Source: Mycobacteroides chelonae (GTDB lineage: Bacteria; Actinomycetota; Actinomycetes; Mycobacteriales; Mycobacteriaceae). Taken from it: a stretch of DNA of 64,000 bases. The notes beneath the pieces were generated by a model. The model was given only the letters and a program-made list of their open reading frames with translations. It made no database searches and was not told the DNA's origin. Made by a program: the position numbers and the translations under genes. Shown piece after piece: positions 1-8,569 of this stretch (its first letter is position 1; each line of letters opens with the position of its first letter). The DNA lies in assembly GCF_016767715.1 (NCBI RefSeq), contig NZ_CP050145.1, positions 372,001 through 436,000 on the forward strand, written 5' to 3'.

Positions 1-7
1 CCGCGAT

Positions 8-1048
8 TTGGACTCGGCAGAGTCGTTCTGGAAGGGCAAGTCCTTCGCGGCGGCGTATGACCAGGCGTCGAGCGAGCAGTCCTCGACCAACCGGCTCTCG
101 TTCGCGATCGGCAATGTGGCCGAGGCGGTCCGTGGCGGGCACTCGGCACTGACTGCGGCGCGTGACAAGGTGATGGCGCTGGTGGACGAGGCCAACGCGA
201 AGGGCCTGCAGGTTGCCGACGACGGCACGGTCACGGCTCCGCAGGGCAACAGGGATCTGCAGGCCGAGGCCCGCCGGCTGACCGACGCGATTCGTCAGGC
301 CCTGAAGTCGCTTGAGGAGGCCGATCGCGCCTCGTCGAATGACCTGCGCAAGGCATCGGAGACGGTCGACGCGGAGCACAAGGCGGCCAGCACGCAGCCC
401 GCGGCGTTCGTACCGGCCAGCAGTGGCGGTGCGGCAAGCGGCTCGATGCGGGCCGGCAGCAGTGGATTCGGTGGCGGCAGCGGCAGCGGTGGCGGCGGTT
501 TCGGTGGGGGCCATGGCGGCGGCAGCGGGGGCGGCCACGGTGGCGGCGGGGGTCATAGCGTGCCCGACGGGAGCTACTCCAACACCGGTGCTCCGTCGTT
601 GCGTCCGTCGGGTCCGTCGGTGTTCATGAATCTGGACGCCGGACAGATGGACGTCGCGCGCAAGATCATCGAAGAAGGTCTTCGTCGGGGGCTTTCGCCC
701 GAGGCGATTCAGATCGCGTTGGCCACCGCACTCACCGAGTCCGGCTTGCGCAGCCTCGCGAACTCCTCGGTTCCCGACTCGATGATGCTGGCCAATGACG
801 GTGTGGGACATGACCACGACTCGGTGGGGCCGTTCCAGCAGCGTCAAAGCTGGGGTGCCACAGCCGATTTGATGGATCCGACGAGGTCGGCAGGCAAGTT
901 CTACGACCAGTTGGTGAAGGTGTCCGGCTGGCAGGACATGAGCGTTGCCCAAGCCGCGCAGTCGGTTCAGCGCTCCGCTTTCCCTGACGCGTATGCGAAG
1001 TACGAGGCGCAGGCCGCGCAGATCTTCCACCAGGTCACCGGCCGATAG
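8..1048 (+). CDS. WXG-like protein with C-terminal lytic transglycosylase-like domain, 5' end outside window
   Basis: The reading frame is open at the left edge, so this is a 3' fragment of at least 346 residues; the TTG at position 8 is only the first possible start inside the window. The visible N-terminal part is helical with a W-K-G turn near residues 8-10, resembling WXG100-type ESX (type VII) substrates. Residues about 139-187 are a Gly/Ser/His-rich linker. The C-terminal 140 residues look like a soluble lytic transglycosylase fold, with the T-E-S-G-L motif (Glu about 244 as likely catalytic acid) followed by a VGPFQQR stretch. Inferred role: a secreted or cell-wall peptidoglycan-cleaving protein, possibly exported by an ESX system. 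No signal peptide can be judged because the true N-terminus is missing. Confidence 0.75.
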   Translation: MDSAESFWKGKSFAAAYDQASSEQSSTNRLSFAIGNVAEAVRGGHSALTAARDKVMALVDEANAKGLQVADDGTVTAPQGNRDLQAEARRLTDAIRQALKSLEEADRASSNDLRKASETVDAEHKAASTQPAAFVPASSGGAASGSMRAGSSGFGGGSGSGGGGFGGGHGGGSGGGHGGGGGHSVPDGSYSNTGAPSLRPSGPSVFMNLDAGQMDVARKIIEEGLRRGLSPEAIQIALATALTESGLRSLANSSVPDSMMLANDGVGHDHDSVGPFQQRQSWGATADLMDPTRSAGKFYDQLVKVSGWQDMSVAQAAQSVQRSAFPDAYAKYEAQAAQIFHQVTGR

Positions 1049-1086
1049 TCGCGTTGCCCGTCGGCTGACTGTGGTGCAATGTGGGC

Positions 1087-1716
1087 ATGGCCACGCCGCG
1101 ACGCACCCAGGAGGAACGTTCGGCGGCGATGCGTTCTCGCTTGCTTGAGGCGACCATCGACTGTCTCGTCGAGTTCGGGTATTCCGGCACCACCACCTCG
1201 CGTATCGCGAGTCGCGCCGGTGTCACGCGCGGTGCGCTGATCCATCACTTCCAGTCGAAGTCGGAACTGATGGCTGAGTCGGTGCGCCATCTCGCGTTCA
1301 AGCGCACCCAGGCGGTGCTCGAAGAGCTGATGGCCATGGATCAATCCGCCGACTCTGTTGAGCGGTATCTCGACGTGCTGTGGCGGATTCATCAGGGTCC
1401 GTTGTTTACCGCGGTGGTGGAGCTGCTTATCGCGGCGCGGACCGAGCCTGACCTGCGTGTGCACCTGGACCAGTTCGAAAAGATGGTGCTGCACAATCTG
1501 TCGGCGTTGCGTGTACTCGACGACGAGGATCCGACGTCACCCAGAGATCGGCGTGACCTCGGTCTGCTGGCCATGGACATCATCCGCGGCATCCTGGTCA
1601 GCAGCTTGACCGCGTCTCAGGAAACCCGCGACCGTCGCTGGGCCAGGGCCAAGCAGATGCTGGAGCTGCGGCTTCGGGCGCCGCAGCTCGATACGCAAAA
1701 ACAAACTGTCCTGTAG
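1087..1716 (+). CDS. TetR/AcrR family transcriptional regulator
   Basis: A 209-residue protein from ATG 1087; a GTG at 1081 would add two residues. The N-terminal 55 residues form a typical TetR helix-turn-helix (T-T-S-R-I-A-S-R-A-G-V-T, then G-A-L-I-H-H-F), followed by a variable ligand-binding domain. It lies 179 bp upstream of, and co-directional with, the ltp1-like lipid operon, whose leader carries a palindrome (1838-1852). It may therefore regulate that operon, but linkage is only positional. No strong ribosome binding site precedes the start, so a leaderless transcript is possible. Confidence 0.85.
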   Translation: MATPRRTQEERSAAMRSRLLEATIDCLVEFGYSGTTTSRIASRAGVTRGALIHHFQSKSELMAESVRHLAFKRTQAVLEELMAMDQSADSVERYLDVLWRIHQGPLFTAVVELLIAARTEPDLRVHLDQFEKMVLHNLSALRVLDDEDPTSPRDRRDLGLLAMDIIRGILVSSLTASQETRDRRWARAKQMLELRLRAPQLDTQKQTVL

Positions 1717-1837
1717 GTAAATGTCCGGGGTGATTCCGGGCAAGTTTGGCGCACGTTCACCAAGTTCATCGTTCCATGGACCATGGCCTTCTTCGGGTTG
1801 ACGATACATCTGTACCGCACCCTTACATTCAGGATAG

Positions 1838-1852
1838 AACGTATGTTACGTT
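1838..1852. promoter_or_regulatory. Candidate TetR-type operator before ltp1 operon
   Basis: A perfect inverted repeat with arms AACGTA and TACGTT separated by TGT lies 44 bp before the ltp1 start. Size and symmetry fit a TetR-family operator. It is not a match to the KstR consensus (TNNAACNNGTTNNA). The neighbouring TetR gene is the obvious candidate ligand, by inference only. Confidence 0.5.
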
Positions 1853-1895
1853 GACGAAGCCCCCATCGAAGTGCGCGCAAAAGGAGCTTGGAACG

Positions 1896-3101
1896 ATGCC
1901 CCCAAAGGCCCCCGAAAAGGTTTTCGTCATCGGCGTCGGGATGACGAAGTTCGAGAAACCCGGACGACGTGAGGGCTGGGACTACCCGGCCATGGCCAAG
2001 GAATCGGGCACCAATGCCCTGACCGACGCCGGCATTGACTACGACAAGGTGGAAGCCGCCTATGTCGGGTACTGCGCGGGGGAGTCCACCTCCGGTCAGC
2101 GTGCCGTCTATGAACTCGGCATGACCGGCATCCCGGTCACCAACGTCAACAACAACTGTTCAACCGGCTCGACCGCGCTGTTCAATGCGGCGCAGGCCAT
2201 TCGCGGTGGACTCGCCGATGTCACGCTGGCGCTGGGATTCGAGAAGATGCAGCCCGGATCGTTGGGCGCGACCTTTACCGATCGCGAGCAGCCCATGCAG
2301 CGGCACATCGAAGCCCTCGCCGGGTTGTTCGATTTCGCCTTCCCACCTGCGCCCTGGATGTTCGGCGCCGCCGGTCGTGAGCACATGCAGAAGTACGGCA
2401 CCACCGCCGAGCACTTCGCCAAGATCGGTTACAAGAACCACAAGCATTCGGTGAACAACCCTTACGCGCAGTTCCAGGAGGAGTACACCCTTCAGGACAT
2501 CTTGGACGCCAAAGAGATCTACGCACCACTGACCAAACTGCAGTGCTCGCCGACCTCCGACGGATCGGGCGCGGCCATCTTGGCCTCGGAGCGGTTCGTC
2601 GAGGCCAACGGGCTCGGTGACCGTGCCGTGGAAATCGTCGGGCAGGCGATGACCACAGACACCCCGGGAACGCTGGAATCCAAGTCGGCGATCACGCTCA
2701 TCGGATTCGACATGGCCAAGCTCGCCGCGCAGAAAGTGTATGAGCAGGCTCAGATTTCGGCCGACGACGTGGACGTCATCGAGTTGCACGACTGCTTCTC
2801 GGCCAACGAACTGATCACCTACGAGGCGTTGGGACTGTGCGCCGAGGGCGAGGGCGGCAAGCTGATCGACAACGGTGACACCACCTACGGCGGCCGTTGG
2901 GTGGTCAACCCGTCGGGTGGCCTGATCTCGAAGGGGCACCCGCTTGGTGCGACCGGTCTGGCGCAGTGCGCCGAGCTCACCTGGCAGCTGCGCGGTGAGG
3001 CCGACAAGCGCCAGGTGGCCGACGCAAAGGTGGCGTTGCAGCACAACCTCGGCCTCGGTGGGGCGTGCGTGGTCACCGCCTACAAGCCGGCCAACCGCTG
3101 A
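1896..3101 (+). CDS. ltp1: Thiolase-family lipid-transfer protein Ltp1-like
   Basis: A 401-residue SCP-x/nonspecific lipid-transfer thiolase, recognised by close resemblance to mycobacterial Ltp1 (opening [10 protein letters not shown]). The thiolase cysteine is in N-N-N-C-S-T-G (Cys about 88); the C-terminal half carries H-D-C-F and the K-G-H-P-L-G-A-T-G motif. Such enzymes act on acyl-CoAs in sterol side-chain or beta-oxidation chemistry (retro-aldol or thiolytic cleavage). ATG 1896 is chosen because AAGGAG at 1881-1886 precedes it with ideal spacing; the frame runs open to 1746 but that extension lacks a binding site. It is followed at 16 bp by a MaoC-type protein, a common partner for Ltp-type enzymes. 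Confidence 0.88.
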   Translation: MPPKAPEKVFVIGVGMTKFEKPGRREGWDYPAMAKESGTNALTDAGIDYDKVEAAYVGYCAGESTSGQRAVYELGMTGIPVTNVNNNCSTGSTALFNAAQAIRGGLADVTLALGFEKMQPGSLGATFTDREQPMQRHIEALAGLFDFAFPPAPWMFGAAGREHMQKYGTTAEHFAKIGYKNHKHSVNNPYAQFQEEYTLQDILDAKEIYAPLTKLQCSPTSDGSGAAILASERFVEANGLGDRAVEIVGQAMTTDTPGTLESKSAITLIGFDMAKLAAQKVYEQAQISADDVDVIELHDCFSANELITYEALGLCAEGEGGKLIDNGDTTYGGRWVVNPSGGLISKGHPLGATGLAQCAELTWQLRGEADKRQVADAKVALQHNLGLGGACVVTAYKPANR

Positions 3102-3117
3102 AAGGGGTTGGAAAACA

Positions 3118-3969
3118 ATGGCTGACACCAAATACCCGTTCAACAACGATGGCCTGGACCAGTGGGGCGCCGAGGAGACCATCGAGGTCGACAAGGATCG
3201 CCTGATCGCCTATGCCGAGGCCACCAACGACCCGATCGAAGAGCATCGCAAGGGGGAGGTGGCACCACCGGTTTTCGCGGTGGTGCCCATCTTCCAGTCA
3301 CTCGTTGGAACCACGATGAGTGTCGTTCCCTACCAGTTGATTCCGCGTGTGGTGCACGGCGAGCAGTTCTTCCGGTTTCACCGGCCCATCAAGCCCGGCG
3401 ACACGCTGGTGGCCAAGTCGAAGATGACCGGCTACGAGGGTATGGAGAACGGCACTCGCGGCACGGTGTATGCCGAAACGCGCGACGCCTCGGGCGATCT
3501 GGTCAACGAACAGTACGTGACGTTCTTCTTCCGCAAGTACGACGTGGGTGAGACACGCGGTGTGCTTGGCCCGAACGTTGTGCTGGATGAGGCGATCAAG
3601 GCCAACGCGCCAGCCGCCTCCCTGGTTCAGCATGTCGATGATGACCAGACGTTCCGGTACAGCCCGGCCTCGGGTGATCCGATGCCGATCCACCTGGACA
3701 ACGATGCCGCGGTGGCGGCCGGATTGCCCGGCATCATCGCGCATGGGTTGTGCACCATGGCATTTACATCGTGGGCCGCCCTGACCGAGCTGGCCGACTC
3801 ACGCACCGAGCGTCTCAAGGAGCTGGCGGTGCGGTTCGCCAAGCCGGTGCTGCCCGGGCAGGACATCACCACCAGCTTCTGGAAGAACGGTGCCGCCGGC
3901 ACCTATTCGTACGAAACGAGCGTCGGCGACGATCTCGTCATCAAAAACGGCCACGCCGTTATCGCCTAA
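3118..3969 (+). CDS. MaoC-family (hotdog) hydratase/dehydratase
   Basis: A 283-residue double-hotdog protein. The second half carries the hydratase-2 signature around S-G-D-P-M-P-I-H (residues about 186-193) with downstream G-I-I-A-H-G-L, which holds the catalytic Asp/His of R-specific enoyl-CoA hydratases. The likely reaction is hydration of an enoyl-CoA formed in fatty-acid or sterol side-chain breakdown. It lies between a thiolase/Ltp and a short-chain dehydrogenase, so the three could supply successive hydration, oxidation and cleavage steps. The start is ATG 3118 after a purine-rich AAAGG. The N-terminal half resembles the MaoC N-terminal dehydratase domain and probably lacks catalysis. 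Confidence 0.85.
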   Translation: MADTKYPFNNDGLDQWGAEETIEVDKDRLIAYAEATNDPIEEHRKGEVAPPVFAVVPIFQSLVGTTMSVVPYQLIPRVVHGEQFFRFHRPIKPGDTLVAKSKMTGYEGMENGTRGTVYAETRDASGDLVNEQYVTFFFRKYDVGETRGVLGPNVVLDEAIKANAPAASLVQHVDDDQTFRYSPASGDPMPIHLDNDAAVAAGLPGIIAHGLCTMAFTSWAALTELADSRTERLKELAVRFAKPVLPGQDITTSFWKNGAAGTYSYETSVGDDLVIKNGHAVIA

Positions 3970-3996
3970 GTCATCGCAGAAGGAGAGGGAATCACT

Positions 3997-4875
3997 ATGG
4001 GACAACTTGACGGACGGGTGGCGGTCATCACCGGTGCCGGACGTGGCATCGGCCGTGAGCACGCGCTGCTCTTCGCCAGGGAAGGCGCGTCGGTGGTCGT
4101 CAACGACCTCGGCGGCGCCAACGACGGCTCCGGATCGGATGCCGGGCCCGCGCAGGAAGTGGTCGACGAGATCGTGGCCGCCGGAGGCAAAGCCGTTGCG
4201 AACACCGACAACATCTCGACCTGGGCCGGAGCCTCGAGCCTGGTGAATCAGGCCGTCGAAACCTTCGGACAGCTGGACGCCGTCGTGAACAACGCGGGCA
4301 TCCTGCGGGACGGCTTCGTCGCGGGCCTTGAGGAGGACCAGTGGGATTCGGTCATCCAGGTGCACCTCAAGGGGCATTTCGCGGTGCTGCGCCACGCAGC
4401 CGAGTACTGGAAGGCACAGTCCAAGGCCGGCGCCGATGTCAAGGCCACCGTGGTGAACACCGCATCGGATTCCGGTGTGACACTGCCGAATCCGGGTCAG
4501 GGTAACTATGGTGCGGCCAAGGCCGGTATCGCGGCGCTGTCCTGCGTCGCAGCCGCCGAGCTGGAACGGTACGGGGTCAAGGTCAACGCGATCGCGCCGG
4601 TGGCGCGCACGCGCCTGACGCTGGCCACGCCGGGTATGGGTGCGATCTTCGCGGCGCCGGTGGAGGAGGGGCAGTTCGACATGTTCAGCCCGGCCAACAT
4701 CTCACCGTTGGTGGCCTACCTGAGCACGGAGAAGAACCCGTGGACCGGTCAGGTGTTCAAGGTGACCGGTGGATCCATTCAGCGGCTCAAGGGATGGTCG
4801 GTGACCGACACCGCCGAGACCGACGGACCGTGGAGCATTGACCTGGTGCGCGAGAGCGTCGAGCCCTGGAAGTAG
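3997..4875 (+). CDS. Short-chain dehydrogenase (17-beta-HSD4-type 3-hydroxyacyl-CoA dehydrogenase)
   Basis: A 292-residue SDR. The Rossmann motif T-G-A-G-R-G-I-G is at 12-19, N-N-A-G at about 98-101, and the catalytic Tyr171 and Lys175 are in Y-G-A-A-K, with an upstream Ser near 157-159. The insert after V-N-D-L-G-G is typical of the HSD17B4 (MFE-2) dehydrogenase branch, supporting oxidation of 3-hydroxyacyl-CoA with NAD. AAGGAGAGG precedes the ATG. It is the last gene of the ltp1 operon and is followed 13 bp later by a strong terminator. Confidence 0.87.
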   Translation: MGQLDGRVAVITGAGRGIGREHALLFAREGASVVVNDLGGANDGSGSDAGPAQEVVDEIVAAGGKAVANTDNISTWAGASSLVNQAVETFGQLDAVVNNAGILRDGFVAGLEEDQWDSVIQVHLKGHFAVLRHAAEYWKAQSKAGADVKATVVNTASDSGVTLPNPGQGNYGAAKAGIAALSCVAAAELERYGVKVNAIAPVARTRLTLATPGMGAIFAAPVEEGQFDMFSPANISPLVAYLSTEKNPWTGQVFKVTGGSIQRLKGWSVTDTAETDGPWSIDLVRESVEPWK

Positions 4876-4888
4876 GAATTTCTTAACG

Positions 4889-4920
4889 CGAACGGTCCCC
4901 CGAAATCGGGGGACCGTTCG
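4889..4920 (+). terminator. Rho-independent terminator of ltp1 operon
   Basis: A perfect 15-bp stem (arms CGAACGGTCCCCCGA and its complement) with a 2-base gap at the apex lies directly after the SDR stop and is followed by GCGTTTTC. It separates the lipid operon from glpF. Confidence 0.85.
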
Positions 4921-4966
4921 GCGTTTTCAGGTGTGTGCACGGCGGCGCGCCCCTAGATTCGGAGTT

Positions 4967-5779
4967 ATGAGGCACACCGGTCAACTCGCCGCGGAGTTCG
5001 TCGGCACGCTGATCTTGATTCTGTTCGGCTTGGGTGTGGTCGCACAGGTGGTGACGGCCGGTAACGAGGACTACGGCAACCACAACTCCATCGCCTGGGC
5101 CTGGGGCATGGGAGTCGCCTTCGGCATTTTCGCCGCCGGGCGGATATCCGGCGCGCACCTCAACCCGGCGGTGACGCTGGCATTGGCGGTGTTTCGTGGA
5201 TTCCCATGGAAACAGGTGATTCCGTTCATCCTGGCCCAGACGGCGGGTGCGTTCGTGGCGGCGCTGCTGGTTCGGTGGAACTACGGAAGTGTGTTGTCGG
5301 CTGTGGATCCCGGGCACACCATTGCGACGCAGGGGGTTTTCTCGACGCTCCCGGGTAACGGCGCCCTTGACGTCAGCCTGTGGGGCGGCCTGCGCGACCA
5401 GATCATCGGCACCGCGATCCTGTTGTTCCTGATCTTCGCCATTTCAGACCGGCGCAATATCCGTATGCCCGAGAGTCTTTTACCGTTCGCGATCGGGGCG
5501 GTGGTCGTCGGTCTGGGCATGGCATGGGGGTCCATCGCGGGGTATGCGATCAATCCGGCCCGCGATTTCGGGCCCCGGCTGGCGTCTTATCTCACCGGTT
5601 TCGATACGGCCTTCCTGGACCAGCACGGCGCCCAGTACTGGTGGGTGCCGATAGTCGGACCACTCGTCGGGGGCCTGCTGGGGGCCGCCCTGTACCGCTA
5701 TCTCGTGGAAGCATTCCTGTACGCAGACGATTCCGAAACCCAATCACCGTCGCACACCGAGGAGTTCGCCAATGGCTGA
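4967..5779 (+). CDS. glpF: Glycerol facilitator / aquaporin (MIP family)
   Basis: A 270-residue six-helix channel with both pore signatures: S-G-A-H-L-N-P-A-V (NPA at 66-68) and N-P-A-R-D-F-G-P-R (near 194). The Asp after the second NPA-Arg is the usual mark of glycerol-conducting aquaglyceroporins. It would admit glycerol across the inner membrane for the kinase encoded immediately downstream, whose start overlaps this stop by 8 nt. ATG 4967 is chosen because GGAG sits just upstream and the protein then begins at the first membrane helix. The frame runs open to 4838 through the preceding terminator, which cannot be coding. Confidence 0.9.
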   Translation: MRHTGQLAAEFVGTLILILFGLGVVAQVVTAGNEDYGNHNSIAWAWGMGVAFGIFAAGRISGAHLNPAVTLALAVFRGFPWKQVIPFILAQTAGAFVAALLVRWNYGSVLSAVDPGHTIATQGVFSTLPGNGALDVSLWGGLRDQIIGTAILLFLIFAISDRRNIRMPESLLPFAIGAVVVGLGMAWGSIAGYAINPARDFGPRLASYLTGFDTAFLDQHGAQYWWVPIVGPLVGGLLGAALYRYLVEAFLYADDSETQSPSHTEEFANG

Positions 5780-7289
5780 TTTCGTGGCATCGATCGACCA
5801 GGGCACCACCAGCACGCGTGCCATGATCTTCAACCACCGCGGCGAGGAGGTCGGTCGCCACCAATTGGAGCATCAGCAGCTGCTGCCGCGGGCAGGTTGG
5901 GTGGAGCACAATCCGGTGGAGATCTGGGAACGCACCTGGTCGGTGCTGGCCACATCGCTCAACGTGACCGGATTGTCGGCCGGGGACCTCGCGGCTGTGG
6001 GGGTGACCAATCAGCGCGAGACCACCCTGGTGTGGAACCGTCACACCGGCAGGCCGTATTGCAATGCCATCGTGTGGCAGGACACTCGCACCGACAAGAT
6101 CGCGACAGCACTGGATCGGGACGGGCGCGGTGATGTCATTCGCGAAAAGGCCGGATTGCCGCCTGCCACATACTTTTCCGGCGGGAAGCTGCAGTGGATT
6201 CTGGAGAATATCGATGGTGTGCGCCGCGATGCGGAGAACGGTGATGCGCTCTTCGGCACCCCCGACAGCTGGGTGATCTGGAACCTCACCGGAGGCATTC
6301 GCGGTGGGGTACACGTCACCGACGTGACCAATGCCAGCCGCACGATGCTGATGAACCTGGAGACCCTGGATTGGGACGACGAGCTGCTGTCGTTCTTTTC
6401 CATTCCACGCCAGATGCTTCCGCCGATCAAGGCGTCGTCGCCGGTCGAGCCGTTTGGCCTCACGACCCATATGGGGCCGCTCGGCGGTGAGGTGCCCATT
6501 GCCGGCGACCTGGGGGATCAGCAGGCGGCGATGGTGGGGCAGGTGTGCCTGAGCCCCGGCGAGGCCAAGAACACCTATGGCACCGGGAACTTCTTGCTAC
6601 TCAACACCGGTGAAGAATTGGTCCATTCGCGCAACGGGCTCTTGACCACCGTGTGTTACCAGTTCGGGAACAACAAGCCGGTGTACGCGCTGGAAGGTTC
6701 CATCGCGGTGACCGGTTCGGCGGTGCAGTGGCTGCGTGACCAGCTCGGCATCATCAGCGGTGCCTCACAAAGCGAGGACTTGGCTCGTCAGGTCGAGGAC
6801 AACGGCGGTGTCTACTTCGTACCGGCCTTTTCGGGTCTGTTCGCGCCGTATTGGCGTTCGGACGCCCGTGGCGCGATTGTGGGTCTTTCCCGGTTCAACA
6901 CCAACGCGCATTTGGCGCGCGCAACACTCGAGGCGATCTGTTATCAGAGCCGCGAAGTGGTTGAGGCCATGGAGGCGGACTCAGGTGTGCACCTAGAGGT
7001 ACTCAAGGTGGATGGAGGCATCACAGCCAACAAGCTCTGCATGCAGATCCAGGCCGATACGTTGGGCGTCGATGTCGTCAAACCCGTTGTCGCCGAGACG
7101 ACCGCACTCGGCGCGGCATATGCGGCGGGATTGGCCGTCGGCTTCTGGAAGGACCCCGACGACCTTCGGCGGAACTGGCAGGAGGACGAGCGCTGGAGCC
7201 CGTCGATCAGTGAACAGCAGCGGGCCGACGGATTCGCCGGCTGGAAGAAGGCCGTGCAGCGCACGTTGGACTGGGTCGACGTGAGCTAG
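5772..7289 (+). CDS. glpK: Glycerol kinase
   Basis: A 505-residue FGGY-family kinase, the normal length for GlpK. It has the N-terminal D-Q-G-T-T-S-T phosphate loop (9-15), S-R-T-M-L-M-N and the C-terminal K-V-D-G-G-I-T-A-N signature. It phosphorylates glycerol to sn-glycerol 3-phosphate, trapping it in the cytosol for lipid synthesis or glycolysis. The start overlaps the glpF stop, so the two are translationally coupled. In gene order it corresponds to M. tuberculosis Rv3696c, which has no adjacent glpF in my recollection. Confidence 0.95.
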   Translation: MADFVASIDQGTTSTRAMIFNHRGEEVGRHQLEHQQLLPRAGWVEHNPVEIWERTWSVLATSLNVTGLSAGDLAAVGVTNQRETTLVWNRHTGRPYCNAIVWQDTRTDKIATALDRDGRGDVIREKAGLPPATYFSGGKLQWILENIDGVRRDAENGDALFGTPDSWVIWNLTGGIRGGVHVTDVTNASRTMLMNLETLDWDDELLSFFSIPRQMLPPIKASSPVEPFGLTTHMGPLGGEVPIAGDLGDQQAAMVGQVCLSPGEAKNTYGTGNFLLLNTGEELVHSRNGLLTTVCYQFGNNKPVYALEGSIAVTGSAVQWLRDQLGIISGASQSEDLARQVEDNGGVYFVPAFSGLFAPYWRSDARGAIVGLSRFNTNAHLARATLEAICYQSREVVEAMEADSGVHLEVLKVDGGITANKLCMQIQADTLGVDVVKPVVAETTALGAAYAAGLAVGFWKDPDDLRRNWQEDERWSPSISEQQRADGFAGWKKAVQRTLDWVDVS

Positions 7290-7319
7290 GCCCCCCGCCT
7301 GTCATAACGGGGGGCCTAG
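7286..7319. terminator. Bidirectional terminator between glpK and PadR gene
   Basis: A 12-bp perfect stem (CTAGGCCCCCCG and complement) around a 10-nt loop starts inside the glpK stop region and ends just before the convergent PadR stop at 7326. No long T-run follows on either strand. Confidence 0.7.
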
Positions 7320-7325
7320 GCTCAT

Positions 7326-8051
7326 TCAGTCGGTCTCACCCAAGATGCCGTAGATCTGCTTGCGGGCAGAGTTGACGATCTCGATAATCCGCTGCTGCTG
7401 CTCGGCTGAGGCGGCGTGGGCCGACTGCGCGACCGCACCCATCAGCTGGCCGAGTGCGGAACGAAGATCGAGGACCGATGGGTCGGCGTCCTCATTGATC
7501 TTGTCCCAGGGCGGGGTATCGAGTTTGGCCGCGCCCGCTTTGCCTTCTTCGGTGAGCTCGAACTGCTTGCGGCTGCCGCTGCCCTCGGCCTCAACGATGA
7601 GGCCCTCGTCGACGAGCAGTTGCAGTGTCGGATACACCGAACCGGGGCTCGGCCGCCAGATGTTGTTACTGCGTTCGGCGATCTCGCGGATCATCTCGTA
7701 GCCGTGCATCGGGCGTTCGGCGAGCAGCGCCAGGATGGCGGCCCGGACGTCGCCGCGCCGGCCACGTCCCCGTCCGCGTCCACGCTGCGGGTCACCGAAA
7801 CCGAATCCGAAAGGACCAAAGCCGGGACCGAATCCACGTCCGAACCCGGGTCCGAACCCACGTTCCATGAACGCGCCGGGTCCGCGTCGCCCAGCCCAGG
7901 CTTGCTCCTGGAACTCGCCGCGCGGATCGCAGTCGTGCTGACGACCGCCGTGGCGCCGACCTGGTCCGCGACGTGTGGGGTCGAAACCGAATCCGAAACC
8001 AAAGGGTGTGTCGGGCCGGAACTGATCGGCCCTTTCCTCATGGGAAGTCAT
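7326..8051 (-). CDS. PadR-family transcriptional regulator with FG/RG-rich N-terminus
   Basis: A 241-residue protein. The PadR winged helix (about 105-185) is clear: A-I-L-A-L-L-A-E-R-P-M-H-G-Y-E, then S-P-G-S-V-Y-P-T-L-Q-L-L. The C-terminal helix is the usual dimerisation segment. The first about 100 residues are unusual low-complexity sequence made of GF/FG, RG and His/Asp-rich stretches. The start at 8051 is supported by AAGGAG eight bases upstream; the frame runs open further but without a binding site. An imperfect palindrome at 8092-8111 suggests autoregulation. It converges on glpFK, so control of glycerol genes is possible but unproven. Confidence 0.85.
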   Translation of the reverse strand: MTSHEERADQFRPDTPFGFGFGFDPTRRGPGRRHGGRQHDCDPRGEFQEQAWAGRRGPGAFMERGFGPGFGRGFGPGFGPFGFGFGDPQRGRGRGRGRRGDVRAAILALLAERPMHGYEMIREIAERSNNIWRPSPGSVYPTLQLLVDEGLIVEAEGSGSRKQFELTEEGKAGAAKLDTPPWDKINEDADPSVLDLRSALGQLMGAVAQSAHAASAEQQQRIIEIVNSARKQIYGILGETD

Positions 8052-8091
8052 GTGTATCTCCTTGTGCTTAGGGGGAGGCGTTCTCACCTCT

Positions 8092-8111
8092 CGATACATA
8101 ACGATATATCG
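8092..8111. promoter_or_regulatory. Candidate PadR operator
   Basis: CGATACAT - AACG - ATATATCG forms an inverted repeat with 7 of 8 arm positions matched, 40 bp upstream of the PadR start. The right part is itself a 10-bp palindrome (8102-8111). The region is AT-rich, like a promoter. Autorepression by the adjacent PadR protein is the simplest reading. Confidence 0.5.
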
Positions 8112-8190
8112 GAATCGATCGTGATGCAACGAAAACTTTCGGAGACGATTTCGAGGGCTGCTGCCAGCTACGCGCCGTAGGGTGACCGCC

Positions 8191-8565
8191 ATGACGGTGA
8201 AGTGGCTGGAACAACCCGAGGACCACGACTATGCGGCGGCCGTGGATTACCTGACGCTCGTCGGTGAGGCTGATGTGGTGAAGCGGACCGTGAAGGCGCT
8301 GCGCAACGCGACGCTGGAGTACCGCAAGGCCAAGGACATCCTGCGGGCGGCTCACCTGGAGATGCTTCCCAAGACCAACGCTCATGTCGCCCGCGACCTA
8401 GCGAAGATCGCCAAGGACAAGGCGTTGTCCCCCATCCTGTTGGTGCGCGGGGACGCACGCTCCGGGGCGCGGCTAGAGATCGCCGACGGCTACCATCGGG
8501 TCTGCGCTAGCTACATATCCGACGAAAATACCGATATCCCCTGCCATTTGGCTTCCTGGCAGTAG
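8191..8565 (+). CDS. Conserved small protein with ParB/Srx-like GxHR motif
   Basis: A 124-residue protein with no signal peptide or membrane segment. A central helical stretch is followed by P-I-L-L-V-R-G and then I-A-D-G-Y-H-R-V-C-A, which resembles the nucleotide-binding GxxR motif of ParB/sulfiredoxin-fold proteins. I do not recognise a specific function. ATG 8191 is preferred to GTG 8182. It ends 4 bp before the antiporter gene, so the two are likely co-transcribed, and its start diverges from the PadR gene. Confidence 0.7.
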   Translation: MTVKWLEQPEDHDYAAAVDYLTLVGEADVVKRTVKALRNATLEYRKAKDILRAAHLEMLPKTNAHVARDLAKIAKDKALSPILLVRGDARSGARLEIADGYHRVCASYISDENTDIPCHLASWQ

Positions 8566-8569
8566 CTCC

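Noticed and set aside
2160..3194. 344-aa minus-strand ORF opposite ltp1
   Set aside because: It is a shadow of a well-supported thiolase gene; high GC makes long antisense frames common.
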